52,776 nucleotides of DNA from an uncultured Acidobacteriia bacterium (GTDB lineage: Bacteria; Acidobacteriota; Terriglobia; Bryobacterales; Bryobacteraceae): contig CAIRSA010000575.1 in NCBI GenBank assembly GCA_903881085.1, positions 1 through 52,776 of the forward strand. The letters run 5' to 3'. Under the pieces are notes generated by a model that was given only the letters and a program-made list of their open reading frames with translations, did not search any database and was not told the DNA's origin. Of this stretch, positions 1-9,028 are shown in pieces (position 1 is the stretch's first letter; each line of letters begins with the position of its first letter). The position numbers and the translations under genes were made by a program.

Positions 1-145
1 CTTGCAGAATGCAGAACCGTCATGTGTTGGGGTACCTTACTTCAGCCGTGATTTCCCACCGCCATCGAACTCCGGGCCCCACGCTGTTGCCGCCGGAACC
101 TACCACCTGAACTGTTACGCGCGAAGCTACTCTTTAGCTTAGTGA

Positions 146-175
146 ATCATATACCTCGTGAATCCACGGGGTCAA
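146..175 (-). promoter_or_regulatory. candidate leftward sigma-70 promoter
   Basis: On the minus strand a TTGACC hexamer (positions 175-170) and a TATGAT hexamer (151-146) are separated by 18 bases, a good match to a housekeeping promoter. Transcription would start near 139 and run off the left edge. A minus-strand ATG at 23-21, with AAGG about 11 bases ahead, could open a gene lying mostly outside the window, but only seven codons are visible, so no gene is called. The rest of 1-214 shows nothing else recognisable. Confidence 0.35.
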
Positions 176-214
176 GCGCAAACTTGTAAACACAAAAGTT
201 GCCCCTTGATCGGG

Positions 215-1636
215 TCAAATCAGGATGTCCTTGATGACCCGCGCATCGTCGGTCGGCCCTATCAATCGCTGCTTCAAGCCCTGAAACGGATAGTTAAGCT
301 TGTAGGCGCTGAGGCCCAACTGGTTCAAAACTGTCGCCTGAATATCGCGCGGCGTCATTTTGTTCTCCACCGCGTAATAGCCGATGTCGTCGGTTGCGCC
401 GTAGTTGAGGCCTCGTTTGATGCCGCCTCCGGCCATCCACATGGTGAAACCATAAGGATGATGATCGCGGCCTACGAACGCCCCATAAGATCCGCCGCGG
501 TTCTCGCGCATCGGCGTGCGCCCGAACTCTCCGCCCCACACGATCAACGTGGAATCGAGCAGCCCGCGTTGCTTCAGATCTGTGATCAGCGCCGCGATCG
601 GTTGATCGATGAGTTTCGTTTTATTGGGCAGATCGTAGCGTATGTCCTCGCGCCGGTTGGAGCCATGATGGTCCCAGCCCCACTGGAATATCTGCACGAA
701 CCGCACGCCCTTTTCCACCAGTCGCCGCGCCAACAGGCAGTTATTGTTGAACGATGCCTTGCCTGGCTCCGCCCCATACATCGTGCGAATGTTCTCCGGC
801 TCTTTGGAAATATCCATCGCACCCGGTACGGAGGTCTGCATCCGATACGCAAGCTCGTATTGCGAAATGCGCGCCTCAGTTTCCGGATCGCCCGACTTCT
901 TCTCCTGCATTTCGTTCAGGTCTTTCATGGCGTCAAGCGTCTTGCGCCGCAGCGGCCGCGTCATGCCCTCCGGTTCGCTCAGGAACAGCACCGGGTCGCC
1001 CTGCGTACGGCACTGCACCCCTTGATAAACGCTGGGCAGAAAGCCAGACCCCCACAGGCTCTTGCCCGCATCGGGCGTGTTGCCGCCGCCAACCAGAACC
1101 ACGTAGCCGGGCAGGTCCTGGTTCTCACTGCCCAAGCCATACGTCGCCCACGCGCCCATGGATCCATAGCCGAAGCGCGAGTTGCCGGTGTGCAGCATCA
1201 ACTGCGCTGGCGCATGGTTGAACTGGTCCGTCGTCATGGAGCGGATGATGGTTACGTCATCAACCACCTTGGAGAAATTGGGGAGCAGTTCACTGACCCA
1301 CGCGCCTGATCCGCCATGCTGCGCGAACTTGTACGGCGAGCCCATCATCTTCGGCACGCCCTTGATGAACGCGAACCGCTTGCCTTCCAACAGATGTTGC
1401 GGGCAATCCTGGTCGTTGTATTTGACCAGCTCCGGCTTCCAGTCAAACAGCTCCAACTGCGACGGCGAACCAGCCATGTGCAGATAGATTACCGATTTCG
1501 CCTTCGGCTCATGATGCGGCTTCTTTGGCGACAGTGGATTGTCTGAAACGGCGGCCTGCCCCTGCATGCTGCCCAGCCAAATGCCGGCCAGACCAAGCGG
1601 GCAGCTCTCCAGAAAATGTCGTCGTGTGTACTTCAT
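215..1636 (-). CDS. DUF1501 family Tat-exported protein
   Basis: A 473-residue DUF1501 protein, a family related to the alkaline phosphatase/sulfatase fold. Its biochemical function is not established; it is abundant in Planctomycetes and Acidobacteria and is almost always next to a DUF1549/DUF1553 protein. The N-terminus carries a twin-arginine signature (TRRHFLES) and a hydrophobic stretch ending near AQAA, so Tat export is likely. The segments VIYLHMAGSPSQLELFDWKP near the start and FGRTP with DHHPYGF in the C-terminal third are typical family blocks. The start overlaps the stop of the upstream gene by four bases, indicating translational coupling. It is the last gene of a three-gene leftward operon. 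Family assignment is firm; function is unknown. Confidence 0.9.
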   Translation of the reverse strand: MKYTRRHFLESCPLGLAGIWLGSMQGQAAVSDNPLSPKKPHHEPKAKSVIYLHMAGSPSQLELFDWKPELVKYNDQDCPQHLLEGKRFAFIKGVPKMMGSPYKFAQHGGSGAWVSELLPNFSKVVDDVTIIRSMTTDQFNHAPAQLMLHTGNSRFGYGSMGAWATYGLGSENQDLPGYVVLVGGGNTPDAGKSLWGSGFLPSVYQGVQCRTQGDPVLFLSEPEGMTRPLRRKTLDAMKDLNEMQEKKSGDPETEARISQYELAYRMQTSVPGAMDISKEPENIRTMYGAEPGKASFNNNCLLARRLVEKGVRFVQIFQWGWDHHGSNRREDIRYDLPNKTKLIDQPIAALITDLKQRGLLDSTLIVWGGEFGRTPMRENRGGSYGAFVGRDHHPYGFTMWMAGGGIKRGLNYGATDDIGYYAVENKMTPRDIQATVLNQLGLSAYKLNYPFQGLKQRLIGPTDDARVIKDILI

Positions 1637-4281
1637 CGCCGTGTCACCATCTCATCCAGATTCAAAATCGTGTTTGCTACCACGACCCACGCCGCGCGAT
1701 TCGGATCGTCTTTGCGCTTGGGTCCGAGGTCGAGTTTCTTTGACGCGACCAAGCCGCCATCGATTACCTGGCCGGTCTTCGTCTCATGCAATCGCTGCCC
1801 ATGGATGGCCAGCACGTTCCGGCCGGGGCGAATGCCTGCCAACGCATCCGCCGGCACCAGGAATTCGTAGTAGCCCGCGCGTTCGATGTTTGTCGCGGCA
1901 ATGGGGATGCCATTGATGTAGGCATCGAATGCGCAGTTATCGCGCAGCGCCAGTTTCACCTGTTCCAAGGCCTCGGCAGGTGCATCGAATTCAGCGCGCA
2001 GCCAGATAGACTCGCTCTTCCACTCCGTGCCGATCTTTGCATCGGCCACCTTTGTTGGAAAGAAGCCGAACTGGCCGGTGCCCGATTTCCACCCGCCGTC
2101 ATCGAAGCCAGCCGAGTTCCACTTGGCCTGCGGCTCCTTCTCTGTGTAGCGCCACTTCGCCGGTGTGGTGCGCGCATCGGCCAGCAGCGTGATTTCGCGG
2201 TCCTCGGCGTAGAGGGTCTTGCCGTAGTTGAGCAGCTTGCGCGGATCGGCGCTGGCAGGCTTCAATTCGGCAATCGACTCCTTGTGCAGCGCCAGCACCC
2301 GCTTCACCTCGTTCTTATTCGCCGGCCGCGCCAGCGATAGCCGGAACAGATTATTGACGATCTCTGTTTCCGACTTTGCCCCCGCCATCGCGCGCAAAGC
2401 CAACTGCTGCGCGGCTTCCATCGAGACCGGATCATTCATCGCCGCCAACGCCTGTAGCGGCGTGTTCGTGCGAATGCGGCGCATGGTGCACACTTCGCCT
2501 GTCGGCGCGTCGAATGTCGTCATCGTTGGATACGGCGAGGTGCGTCGGATGAAGGTGTAGATACCGCGCCGGTAGCGGTCCTCGTCTTTACTCGTCGACC
2601 ATTTGTCGCCGTTGTAGATCACCTGCCAGATGCCTTCCGGCTGCCACGGCATCACCGGTGCGCCGAACATTTTCGCGCTCAGCAGGCCTCCGGCGGCCAA
2701 TGCCTGGTCGCGCACAACTTCGGCATCCAGACGGAATCGCGCGCCGCGCGCCAGCAGCCGGTTGTAGCGGTCGCGGTCATAGAGGGCAGGGGAGACATCG
2801 GATGTCTGGCGATAGGTCGCCGAAGTTGCGATGCTCCGCAGCAACTGCTTCACGTCCCATGTGCGCATGAAGTCAACCGCCAGCCAGTCGAGCAATTCCT
2901 GATGCGTGGGCTGAATGCCTTGCGTGCCGAAATCCTCTTCGCTCTCGACAAGTCCGCGGCCGAACAGTCGCGCCCAGTAACGATTCACCTGCACGCGCGC
3001 AGTCAACGGATTCTCCGTGCTGGTCAACCATTGCGCCAGCCCTAAGCGATTATGCGGCGCTGAGGCGGGCCACGAATGAAAGGCTTCCGGCGTAAGCGGT
3101 GAAACCTCGGCGCCCGGACTCAAGAAGCTCCCGCGCTCGTGGATGCGATTCATGCGCGCCTGCTTAGCCGGCAGTTCGCGCATGATCAGCGTGGAAGCGT
3201 TCTCCAGTTTCAACACCGGACGATCGTCGCTCTTATCGCTATCCTCGCTCTGATTGAAGAACGAGTACAGCTGATAAAACTCTTTGTGCGAAAGCGGATC
3301 GTACTTGTGCGAGTGGCACTGAGCGCAGCCCCACGTCAGCCCCATCCAAACCTGCCCCGTCACCGCCACGCGATCCTTCACCGCGATGTCGCGGAACTCT
3401 TCGTCGTCCGTGCCGCCTTCGGTGTTGGTCATGGTGTTGCGATGGAAGCCAGTGGCGATCAGGTCATCCGTTGTTGGCTTGGACAGCAGATCACCCGCCA
3501 GTTGCAGCAGCGTGAATTTGTCGAACGTCAGATTGTCGTTATAGGCCTTGATGACCCAATCCCGATACGGCCAGATGCTGCGCCGGTTATCTTTTTCGTA
3601 GCCCTGCGTATCGGCGTAGCGCGCCATATCGAGCCACACGCGCGCCCAGCGCTCACCGAACTGCGGACGCGCCAGCAGCCTGTCGACGTAGGCTTCATAG
3701 GCCTTCGGCGACTTGTCATTCATGAAGGCGTCGAGCTCTTTCGCATCAGGCGGCAGGCCGATCAGATCGAGCGATGCGCGCCGTGCCAGCGTGTACCGGT
3801 CGGCTTCCGCCGATGGCTTCAGTCCTTCTTTGTCCAGCCTCGCCAGTACAAAATTGTCGATCGCATTCTTCGGCCACTTGGCATCGCTCACCGCGGGCAG
3901 CGCCTGCGTGGCCGGCTTCTCAAAAGCCCAGTGCTGTTTGTAGCTCGCGCCTTCATCGATCCATGATTTGATCAGCGTGGTCTCGGCTTCCGTCAGGCGC
4001 TCGCCCGCCGGCGGCATCGGCTTGGTGGGATGCGTAATGCGAAGGTACGCGCGCGACTTGGCGCTGTCACCCGGAACGATGCCCGGGTACGTGCCGCCCT
4101 TGCCTGTTGCGCCATCGCGCGTATCGATGCGGAAGCTCGCCTTGCGCGACTGCTCGTCAGGCCCGTGGCAACTGTAGCAGCGTTTCGCGAGCAGCGGACG
4201 AACGTCACGCTGATAATCAACGGCGGCGTGCGCGGAAAGGGCGACGAGCCAGAGAGCCGGAAGTGACCATTGGGCAATCAT
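1633..4281 (-). CDS. PSD1 domain protein with planctomycete-type cytochrome c domain (DUF1549/DUF1553)
   Basis: An 882-residue secreted protein. After a short signal peptide, a planctomycete cytochrome c (PSCyt1) domain occupies about residues 25-120 and carries a CYSCH heme-attachment motif. DUF1549 follows (about 135-345) and includes a second CxxCH (CAQCH), then DUF1553 (about 415-700). The last 180 residues look like a beta-rich carbohydrate-binding type module. Proteins of this type are thought to act on polysaccharides or in periplasmic electron transfer, but none has a solid biochemical assignment. It lies 27 bases after the cyclophilin gene and overlaps the DUF1501 gene by four bases, the usual family pairing. 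Confidence 0.9.
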   Translation of the reverse strand: MIAQWSLPALWLVALSAHAAVDYQRDVRPLLAKRCYSCHGPDEQSRKASFRIDTRDGATGKGGTYPGIVPGDSAKSRAYLRITHPTKPMPPAGERLTEAETTLIKSWIDEGASYKQHWAFEKPATQALPAVSDAKWPKNAIDNFVLARLDKEGLKPSAEADRYTLARRASLDLIGLPPDAKELDAFMNDKSPKAYEAYVDRLLARPQFGERWARVWLDMARYADTQGYEKDNRRSIWPYRDWVIKAYNDNLTFDKFTLLQLAGDLLSKPTTDDLIATGFHRNTMTNTEGGTDDEEFRDIAVKDRVAVTGQVWMGLTWGCAQCHSHKYDPLSHKEFYQLYSFFNQSEDSDKSDDRPVLKLENASTLIMRELPAKQARMNRIHERGSFLSPGAEVSPLTPEAFHSWPASAPHNRLGLAQWLTSTENPLTARVQVNRYWARLFGRGLVESEEDFGTQGIQPTHQELLDWLAVDFMRTWDVKQLLRSIATSATYRQTSDVSPALYDRDRYNRLLARGARFRLDAEVVRDQALAAGGLLSAKMFGAPVMPWQPEGIWQVIYNGDKWSTSKDEDRYRRGIYTFIRRTSPYPTMTTFDAPTGEVCTMRRIRTNTPLQALAAMNDPVSMEAAQQLALRAMAGAKSETEIVNNLFRLSLARPANKNEVKRVLALHKESIAELKPASADPRKLLNYGKTLYAEDREITLLADARTTPAKWRYTEKEPQAKWNSAGFDDGGWKSGTGQFGFFPTKVADAKIGTEWKSESIWLRAEFDAPAEALEQVKLALRDNCAFDAYINGIPIAATNIERAGYYEFLVPADALAGIRPGRNVLAIHGQRLHETKTGQVIDGGLVASKKLDLGPKRKDDPNRAAWVVVANTILNLDEMVTRR

Positions 4282-4308
4282 GCCCCATCATTGTATGTCG
4301 CGGCGCGG

Positions 4309-5364
4309 CTAGTTGTCGATGGTGGCGTTGATGATTTCGAGGCGCTTCTTGGGCGTCTCGCCGTCGACCTCTTCCTTCTCGAAAAGTTGCAGCACGTCGA
4401 TGCCTTCCGTGATGCTGCCAAAGGCCGAGTATTTCCCATCCAGATGCGGCGACGGGGCCAGCATGAGGAAAAACGAAGTGGTCGCCGAATCGGGGTCGTC
4501 GCTGCGCGCCATGCTGACAATGCCGCGGACGTGTTTGATGTCGGCACGGAACTCGCCTTTGATCGGATGCACCCAACGGTCGGCGATGTGGAACTGCTCG
4601 CCCACGCGAGTATTTTCGCTGCCGCCCTGCACCACGAAGTCCTTCACAATGCGATGAAAGTTTGTGCCGTTGTACCAACCAGTCGCGGCGAGTTTTAGGA
4701 AATTACGCACGCTGGCAATCGACCATTCGGGCTCCATCTTGATCTTGATCGTGCCCAGCGTGGTCTTCAGCGTAACCGTTTTGCGCAGCTCTTCGATGGG
4801 TGCATTCAGATACGGCTCGGTCTTCTTTTTATCCAGCGTGATCTTCAAAATTTTGATCGGCTTATCAGCGATGTCGCCCGCGCCCGTCGGTTGCTGCGAA
4901 ATCTTTTCGACGATGTTCATGCCCTCGGTCACCATGCCGAACGAAGAAAACTGCCCGTCCAACACCGGCTGCGGCGAAATGCAGACAAAGAACTGCGCCC
5001 CGTCGCTATCGGCCTTGCCCGGAATCCGCACCGTCGATACCACGCCGCGCTCATGCTTGATCGCGTTGTATTCGCCGGGCAGCAGATTCAGCCCGCCGCT
5101 GCCCCACACACTCTTCGGCGTCTTGGGATTCTTCAGCAGCGGATCGCCGCCCTGAATAATGCCGTACTTGATCACGCGATGAAATCCGCTGCCATCGTAG
5201 TAGCCCTGCCGCACCAGCTTCATAAAGTGCTCCACATGCTTGGGCGCGCCGGGCGCGAATTCGAGCCGGAACGTTCCGAGCTCTGTTTCCACCACAGCCT
5301 CCAGTTCGGCAGGCGGCTGAGCGAACGCAATCGAGGCTGCAAGAAAAAATGCGCGGATCATCAT
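4309..5364 (-). CDS. two-domain cyclophilin-type peptidylprolyl isomerase, secreted
   Basis: A 351-residue protein with an N-terminal signal peptide (hydrophobic core AFFLAASIAFA) followed by two tandem cyclophilin domains, about residues 25-175 and 190-350. Each has the FHR and QGG blocks of the active site (FHRVIKYGIIQGGD in the first, FHRIVKDFVVQGGSE in the second) and the later FSSFG / YSAFG block. It should catalyse cis-trans isomerisation of prolyl bonds in the periplasm. Single-domain versions are about 170 residues, so this is a duplicated form. It is first in the leftward operon with the PSD1/DUF1501 pair, possibly as a folding helper, which is inference. Confidence 0.9.
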   Translation of the reverse strand: MMIRAFFLAASIAFAQPPAELEAVVETELGTFRLEFAPGAPKHVEHFMKLVRQGYYDGSGFHRVIKYGIIQGGDPLLKNPKTPKSVWGSGGLNLLPGEYNAIKHERGVVSTVRIPGKADSDGAQFFVCISPQPVLDGQFSSFGMVTEGMNIVEKISQQPTGAGDIADKPIKILKITLDKKKTEPYLNAPIEELRKTVTLKTTLGTIKIKMEPEWSIASVRNFLKLAATGWYNGTNFHRIVKDFVVQGGSENTRVGEQFHIADRWVHPIKGEFRADIKHVRGIVSMARSDDPDSATTSFFLMLAPSPHLDGKYSAFGSITEGIDVLQLFEKEEVDGETPKKRLEIINATIDN

Positions 5365-5404
5365 ACTGTTTACTTTAATTCAAAGTGCAATGCTTCCCAA
5401 ACCC

Positions 5405-5428
5405 AGCCGCGACCGTGAGGGAGCGGTC
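5405..5428. repeat. short palindromic interspersed repeat
   Basis: The sequence AGCCGCGACCGTGAGGGAGC and the next four bases lie between divergent genes. GACCG (5411-5415) and CGGTC (5424-5428) can pair. From memory, very similar sequences are scattered through Acidobacteria and Planctomycetes genomes, often mistranslated as an SRDREGA peptide; here that peptide would appear if the GMC gene were started too early. It probably does not encode protein. Confidence 0.5.
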
Positions 5429-5482
5429 CCAAATTGCAACCGCCCTCCCCAATCCCCCCCGCAACGCGACATAATATACGGG

Positions 5483-7045
5483 ATGCCTTCCAAAGTTTAT
5501 GACGTTGTCATTGTCGGCTCGGGTGCCTCCGGCGGAACCCTCGCTGCCCACCTCGCCCAAAAAGGCGTGGATGTTGCCGTGGTCGAAGGTGGCCCCAAAA
5601 TCAACACCCACACCGACTTCAACACCCACGCAATGCCGTATGAATTCCCCAACCGCCACATCCCTACCATCAAGCCAGGCAAGCAGGGCTTCGATTCGGA
5701 GCGTTCGCGCGGAATCGGCGGCAAATCGCTGACGTGGAACGCCGTCGCGTGGCGCATGTCGCAACGCGATTTCAAGGGCAAGACGCACGATGGCGCAGGC
5801 GAAGACTGGCCCATCGATTATGCAGACATCGCACCCTACTACGAGCGCATCGAGCGCGAAGTAGGCGTGTGCGGAAATCTCGACGGCTTGAAAGATCTAC
5901 CCGACGGCATCTTCATGCCGCCCGTGCCCATGAAGTGCAGCGACAAGGTCGTGATGAAGGGCGCCGCCAAACTAGGCATCAAAATCATTCACGTGCGCAA
6001 GTCCACGCTGAGCCGCGCCAAGTTCGGCCGACCGGCGTGCCACTTCTGCGGCAACTGCATGGCCGGTTGCGACGTGGCCGCCAAGTACAACTCCTACGAC
6101 GCGCACATGCTGCCCGCCATGAAGACCGGCAAGCTGGAGCTGTTCCCGAATTCTGTCGTTCGCGAAGTCACGGTCTCCAACGAAAACCGCGTCACCGGCG
6201 TCAAGTTTCTGAATCGCGAAACAAAGGCCGAAGGCGAAGTGAGTGGCAAGGTCGTCGTCGTCAGCTGCGCCTGCGTGCAAAGCGTCGCGCTGTTGATGAT
6301 GTCGAAGTCGCGCCTCTACCCCACGGGCCTCGGCAACTCCAGCGGACATTTGGGTAAGGATTTCATCCCCCACTTTACCGGCGGCGTTCAGGCCTTCTTG
6401 AAGGATCTGATCGGCTCGCCGTTGAAGCCCGACGAAGGCTTCCTCGACCACGCCTACATGCCCAGCTTCATGCACGATCGCAAGCGCGATTACGCCCGCA
6501 GCTTCGGCGCGCAGTTCGGCTATCAGAACCGCCGCGGCGTGGGCTGGGCGCGCGATCTGCCGGGCTTCGGCAAGGCCTACAAGCAATCAGTAAAGGACCG
6601 CTTCCCGGCGTTTTTCACCTTCTCGCCGTATGGCGAAATGATCCCCAACGCCAAGACCTACATCGATCTCGACGAAACCAAGCACGATGCCTACGGCCTT
6701 CCGCTCGCCCGCCGCCAGGTCACCTGGAGCGATAACGACATGAAGCTGTTCAAGGACATGACCAAGTGGTCCGTCGAGATCCTGCGCAGCTCCGGCGCTG
6801 AGATCCAGTCCATCAGCGACGAGCCTCGCACCAATCACGAACTGGGCGGCGCGCGCATGGGCAACGATCCCAAGACCAGCGTGCTCGACAAGTTCTGCCG
6901 CTCGCACGACGTGCCGAATTTGTATGTCGTCGATGGCAGCGTCTTCCCATCGGCATCGGAAAAGAATCCGACTCATACGATGATGGCTCTTGCCGCGCGC
7001 ACCGCTGACCACATTGCAGACCGCTTGAAGAAAGGGGAGGTGTAA
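5483..7045 (+). CDS. GMC family FAD-dependent oxidoreductase
   Basis: A 520-residue GMC oxidoreductase, which uses FAD to oxidise alcohols or sugars. The N-terminus has the dinucleotide-binding GSGASGG motif within VYDVVIVGSGASGGTLAAHL. The C-terminal block NLYVVDGSVFPSASEKNPTH contains the family signature and the histidine-containing active-site region. A central CHFCGNCMAGC segment is cysteine-rich, as in gluconate- and sorbitol-dehydrogenase-like members. The ATG at 5483 was chosen because the 31 codons upstream translate repeat sequence. The next gene starts one base after the stop and encodes a subunit 3-like partner with a Tat motif, so this enzyme may be carried out of the cell by its partner. 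The substrate is not predictable. Confidence 0.88.
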   Translation: MPSKVYDVVIVGSGASGGTLAAHLAQKGVDVAVVEGGPKINTHTDFNTHAMPYEFPNRHIPTIKPGKQGFDSERSRGIGGKSLTWNAVAWRMSQRDFKGKTHDGAGEDWPIDYADIAPYYERIEREVGVCGNLDGLKDLPDGIFMPPVPMKCSDKVVMKGAAKLGIKIIHVRKSTLSRAKFGRPACHFCGNCMAGCDVAAKYNSYDAHMLPAMKTGKLELFPNSVVREVTVSNENRVTGVKFLNRETKAEGEVSGKVVVVSCACVQSVALLMMSKSRLYPTGLGNSSGHLGKDFIPHFTGGVQAFLKDLIGSPLKPDEGFLDHAYMPSFMHDRKRDYARSFGAQFGYQNRRGVGWARDLPGFGKAYKQSVKDRFPAFFTFSPYGEMIPNAKTYIDLDETKHDAYGLPLARRQVTWSDNDMKLFKDMTKWSVEILRSSGAEIQSISDEPRTNHELGGARMGNDPKTSVLDKFCRSHDVPNLYVVDGSVFPSASEKNPTHTMMALAARTADHIADRLKKGEV

Positions 7046-7046
7046 C

Positions 7047-7583
7047 ATGGCCGACAGAAGAGAAACGTTGAAGATTATTGGCGCGGTGGGCATCACCTGC
7101 GCGTTCCCCTATGGCGCTGACGAGTTGTACGGCCAGCACGCGCACCCCGAAGGCGAACAGGCCGCCGCGACGCCGCCCAAGTTTTTCAAGCCCGATGAAA
7201 TGAAGGTCATCTCGCGCGTGGCCGACTTGATTATCCCAACGACGGATACGCCAGGCGCAGTAGCGGCGGGCGTTCCCGCGTACATCGACCTGGTTGTGAG
7301 CGGCAACAAAGGTCAGCAAAAGGTCTTCAAAGATGGCCTCGCCTGGCTCGCCACCAAGAAGTTCATGGAGCTTTCCGAAGCCGATCAAATCGGCGTTCTG
7401 GAGCCGCTGTGCGAAGCCGTAGATAAGAATTTGCGCAAAGGCGTCGACGTGCAGTTCTTCCGCGTGATGAAGGCGCTGACCGCCGACGGCTACTACACTT
7501 CCAAGGCTGGGCTCAGCGTGGAACTGGGTTTCAAGGGCGGGGCAGTCCTGGCCGAATATCCGGAGTGCATCCATGAACATTAG
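7047..7583 (+). CDS. gluconate 2-dehydrogenase subunit 3 family protein
   Basis: A 178-residue protein of the gluconate 2-dehydrogenase subunit 3 family. It begins with a twin-arginine-like signature (DRRETLKIIGAVG) followed by a hydrophobic stretch. The block EMKVISRVADLIIPTTDTPGA is characteristic of the family. These small subunits accompany GMC-type FAD dehydrogenases and are thought to supply the export signal and stabilise the catalytic subunit. It starts one base after the GMC gene and overlaps the following sulfatase gene by 11 bases, so the three are cotranscribed. Confidence 0.85.
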   Translation: MADRRETLKIIGAVGITCAFPYGADELYGQHAHPEGEQAAATPPKFFKPDEMKVISRVADLIIPTTDTPGAVAAGVPAYIDLVVSGNKGQQKVFKDGLAWLATKKFMELSEADQIGVLEPLCEAVDKNLRKGVDVQFFRVMKALTADGYYTSKAGLSVELGFKGGAVLAEYPECIHEH

Positions 7584-8907
7584 CCGCCGTGCGTTCCTGG
7601 GCTCCGCTGCCGCACTCTACGCCCAGGCGCCTAAAAAACCGAATGTGGTTATCTTCCTCGCCGATGATTTGGGCTTCGGCGACGTCCGATTCATGGGCGG
7701 CGAAATGGAGACTCCCAACATCGATGCCCTGACAAAGACTGGCGTTCGCTTCGATCGCTTCTATTCATTTCCAGTCTGCTCGCCAACGCGCAGCGGCCTG
7801 ATGACCGGCCGCTCGCCGATGCGGTTGGGCGTGATCTGGACCGTGATTCGTCCGTGGGAAAAATACGGCGTGCCGCTGGAAGAACATTTCATGCCGCAGT
7901 CGTTCAAAGCCGCGGGCTATGAAACGGCGATAACCGGTAAGTGGCACCTGGGCCATTCGCAAAAAGCGTTTTTGCCCAATTCGCGCGGGTTCGACCACTC
8001 CTACGGCCACGTCAACGGCATGATCGACTACTTCACCCACATGCGCGATGGCGGCTTGGATTGGCATCGCGACGGCAAGAGCATGGTGGAAGAGGGCTAT
8101 ACCACCGACCTCATCGCCAGTGAAGCGATCCGCCTCATCAAGTCGCGCGATAAATCGAAGCCGTTATTCCTATACATGCCGTTCAACGCCCCGCACGCGC
8201 CGCTGCAGGCTCCGCCGGCTGTGATCGATAAGTATGCACGGATCGCTGACGAGCGCCGCAGGGCGTATGTTGCCATGGTCGACCGGCTCGACACCAACAT
8301 CGGCCGCGTGATGAATACACTTGACGCGGAGGGCATGACGAAGGACACGATTATTCTCTTCTTTAGCGACAACGGAGGCCCCATCGCCCAAGGCGCAAAC
8401 AATGGCAAGCTGCGGGGCGCGAAAGGAAGTGCATTCGAGGGCGGTCTGCGAGTCCCCGCGGTAATCCGCTACGACGGGCACTTAAAGGCAGGCACCGTGT
8501 CGAAACAAGTCGCCTACGTATGCGACGTATTTCCCACTCTTGCCGGGGCCTCCGGCGTTGCTCCGCTCAACAAGCTACGGTTTGATGGCAAGAACCTCTG
8601 GCCCATGCTGACCTCGGGAAAATCCGAAAAGCGCAGCGATCTGTTCTTTGCCGTGGAAGGCTCGCTCGCCGTGCACCATCAGGAATGGAAACTGGTGCGC
8701 CACAAGGGCGTCAGCATGCTCTTCCAGATTGAAAACGACCCCAACGAGCAGATCGACCTCGCCGCGCAGCACCCGGACATCGTAGCCGATCTATCCAAGC
8801 GCATCGATCAATGGGCGGCGCTGCACCCCAAGCAGGGCACGCATGGCACCGACAAGATGCCTGATGGATTTGTATCGCCGCCCAAGTGGATCGAAGCGGC
8901 ACGTTAG
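7573..8907 (+). CDS. Tat-exported sulfatase (arylsulfatase family)
   Basis: A 444-residue sulfatase. The start MNISRRAFLGSAAALYAQA is a Tat signal. The metal site appears as LADDLGFGD at about residue 30, and CSPTR at about residue 73 is the CxPxR sequence in which the cysteine is converted to formylglycine. GKWHLGH and the later FSDNGG block are further family signatures. It should hydrolyse sulfate esters, probably on sulfated polysaccharides, in the periplasm. No formylglycine-generating enzyme lies in the window. Overlap with the preceding gene indicates translational coupling. Substrate specificity cannot be told. Confidence 0.92.
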   Translation: MNISRRAFLGSAAALYAQAPKKPNVVIFLADDLGFGDVRFMGGEMETPNIDALTKTGVRFDRFYSFPVCSPTRSGLMTGRSPMRLGVIWTVIRPWEKYGVPLEEHFMPQSFKAAGYETAITGKWHLGHSQKAFLPNSRGFDHSYGHVNGMIDYFTHMRDGGLDWHRDGKSMVEEGYTTDLIASEAIRLIKSRDKSKPLFLYMPFNAPHAPLQAPPAVIDKYARIADERRRAYVAMVDRLDTNIGRVMNTLDAEGMTKDTIILFFSDNGGPIAQGANNGKLRGAKGSAFEGGLRVPAVIRYDGHLKAGTVSKQVAYVCDVFPTLAGASGVAPLNKLRFDGKNLWPMLTSGKSEKRSDLFFAVEGSLAVHHQEWKLVRHKGVSMLFQIENDPNEQIDLAAQHPDIVADLSKRIDQWAALHPKQGTHGTDKMPDGFVSPPKWIEAAR

Positions 8908-9028
8908 CTCTTGGCCAGCGTGCCAACAACCAGTCCGCCGCATTTCACGCTGCTCTTCACCCGCAGCTACGGGTGCTTGGGTTCGTTAGGCTGTTTTCCT
9001 CCATCATGAGGTACTATGGGTCAGGACA

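Noticed and set aside
158..1309. A 383-codon plus-strand frame
   Set aside because: It is antisense to the DUF1501 gene and its translation looks like random GC-rich sequence.
8958..8975. Terminator after the sulfatase gene
   Set aside because: CACCCG-CAGCTA-CGGGTG can form a 6-base-pair hairpin but no T-run follows, so it is not called.
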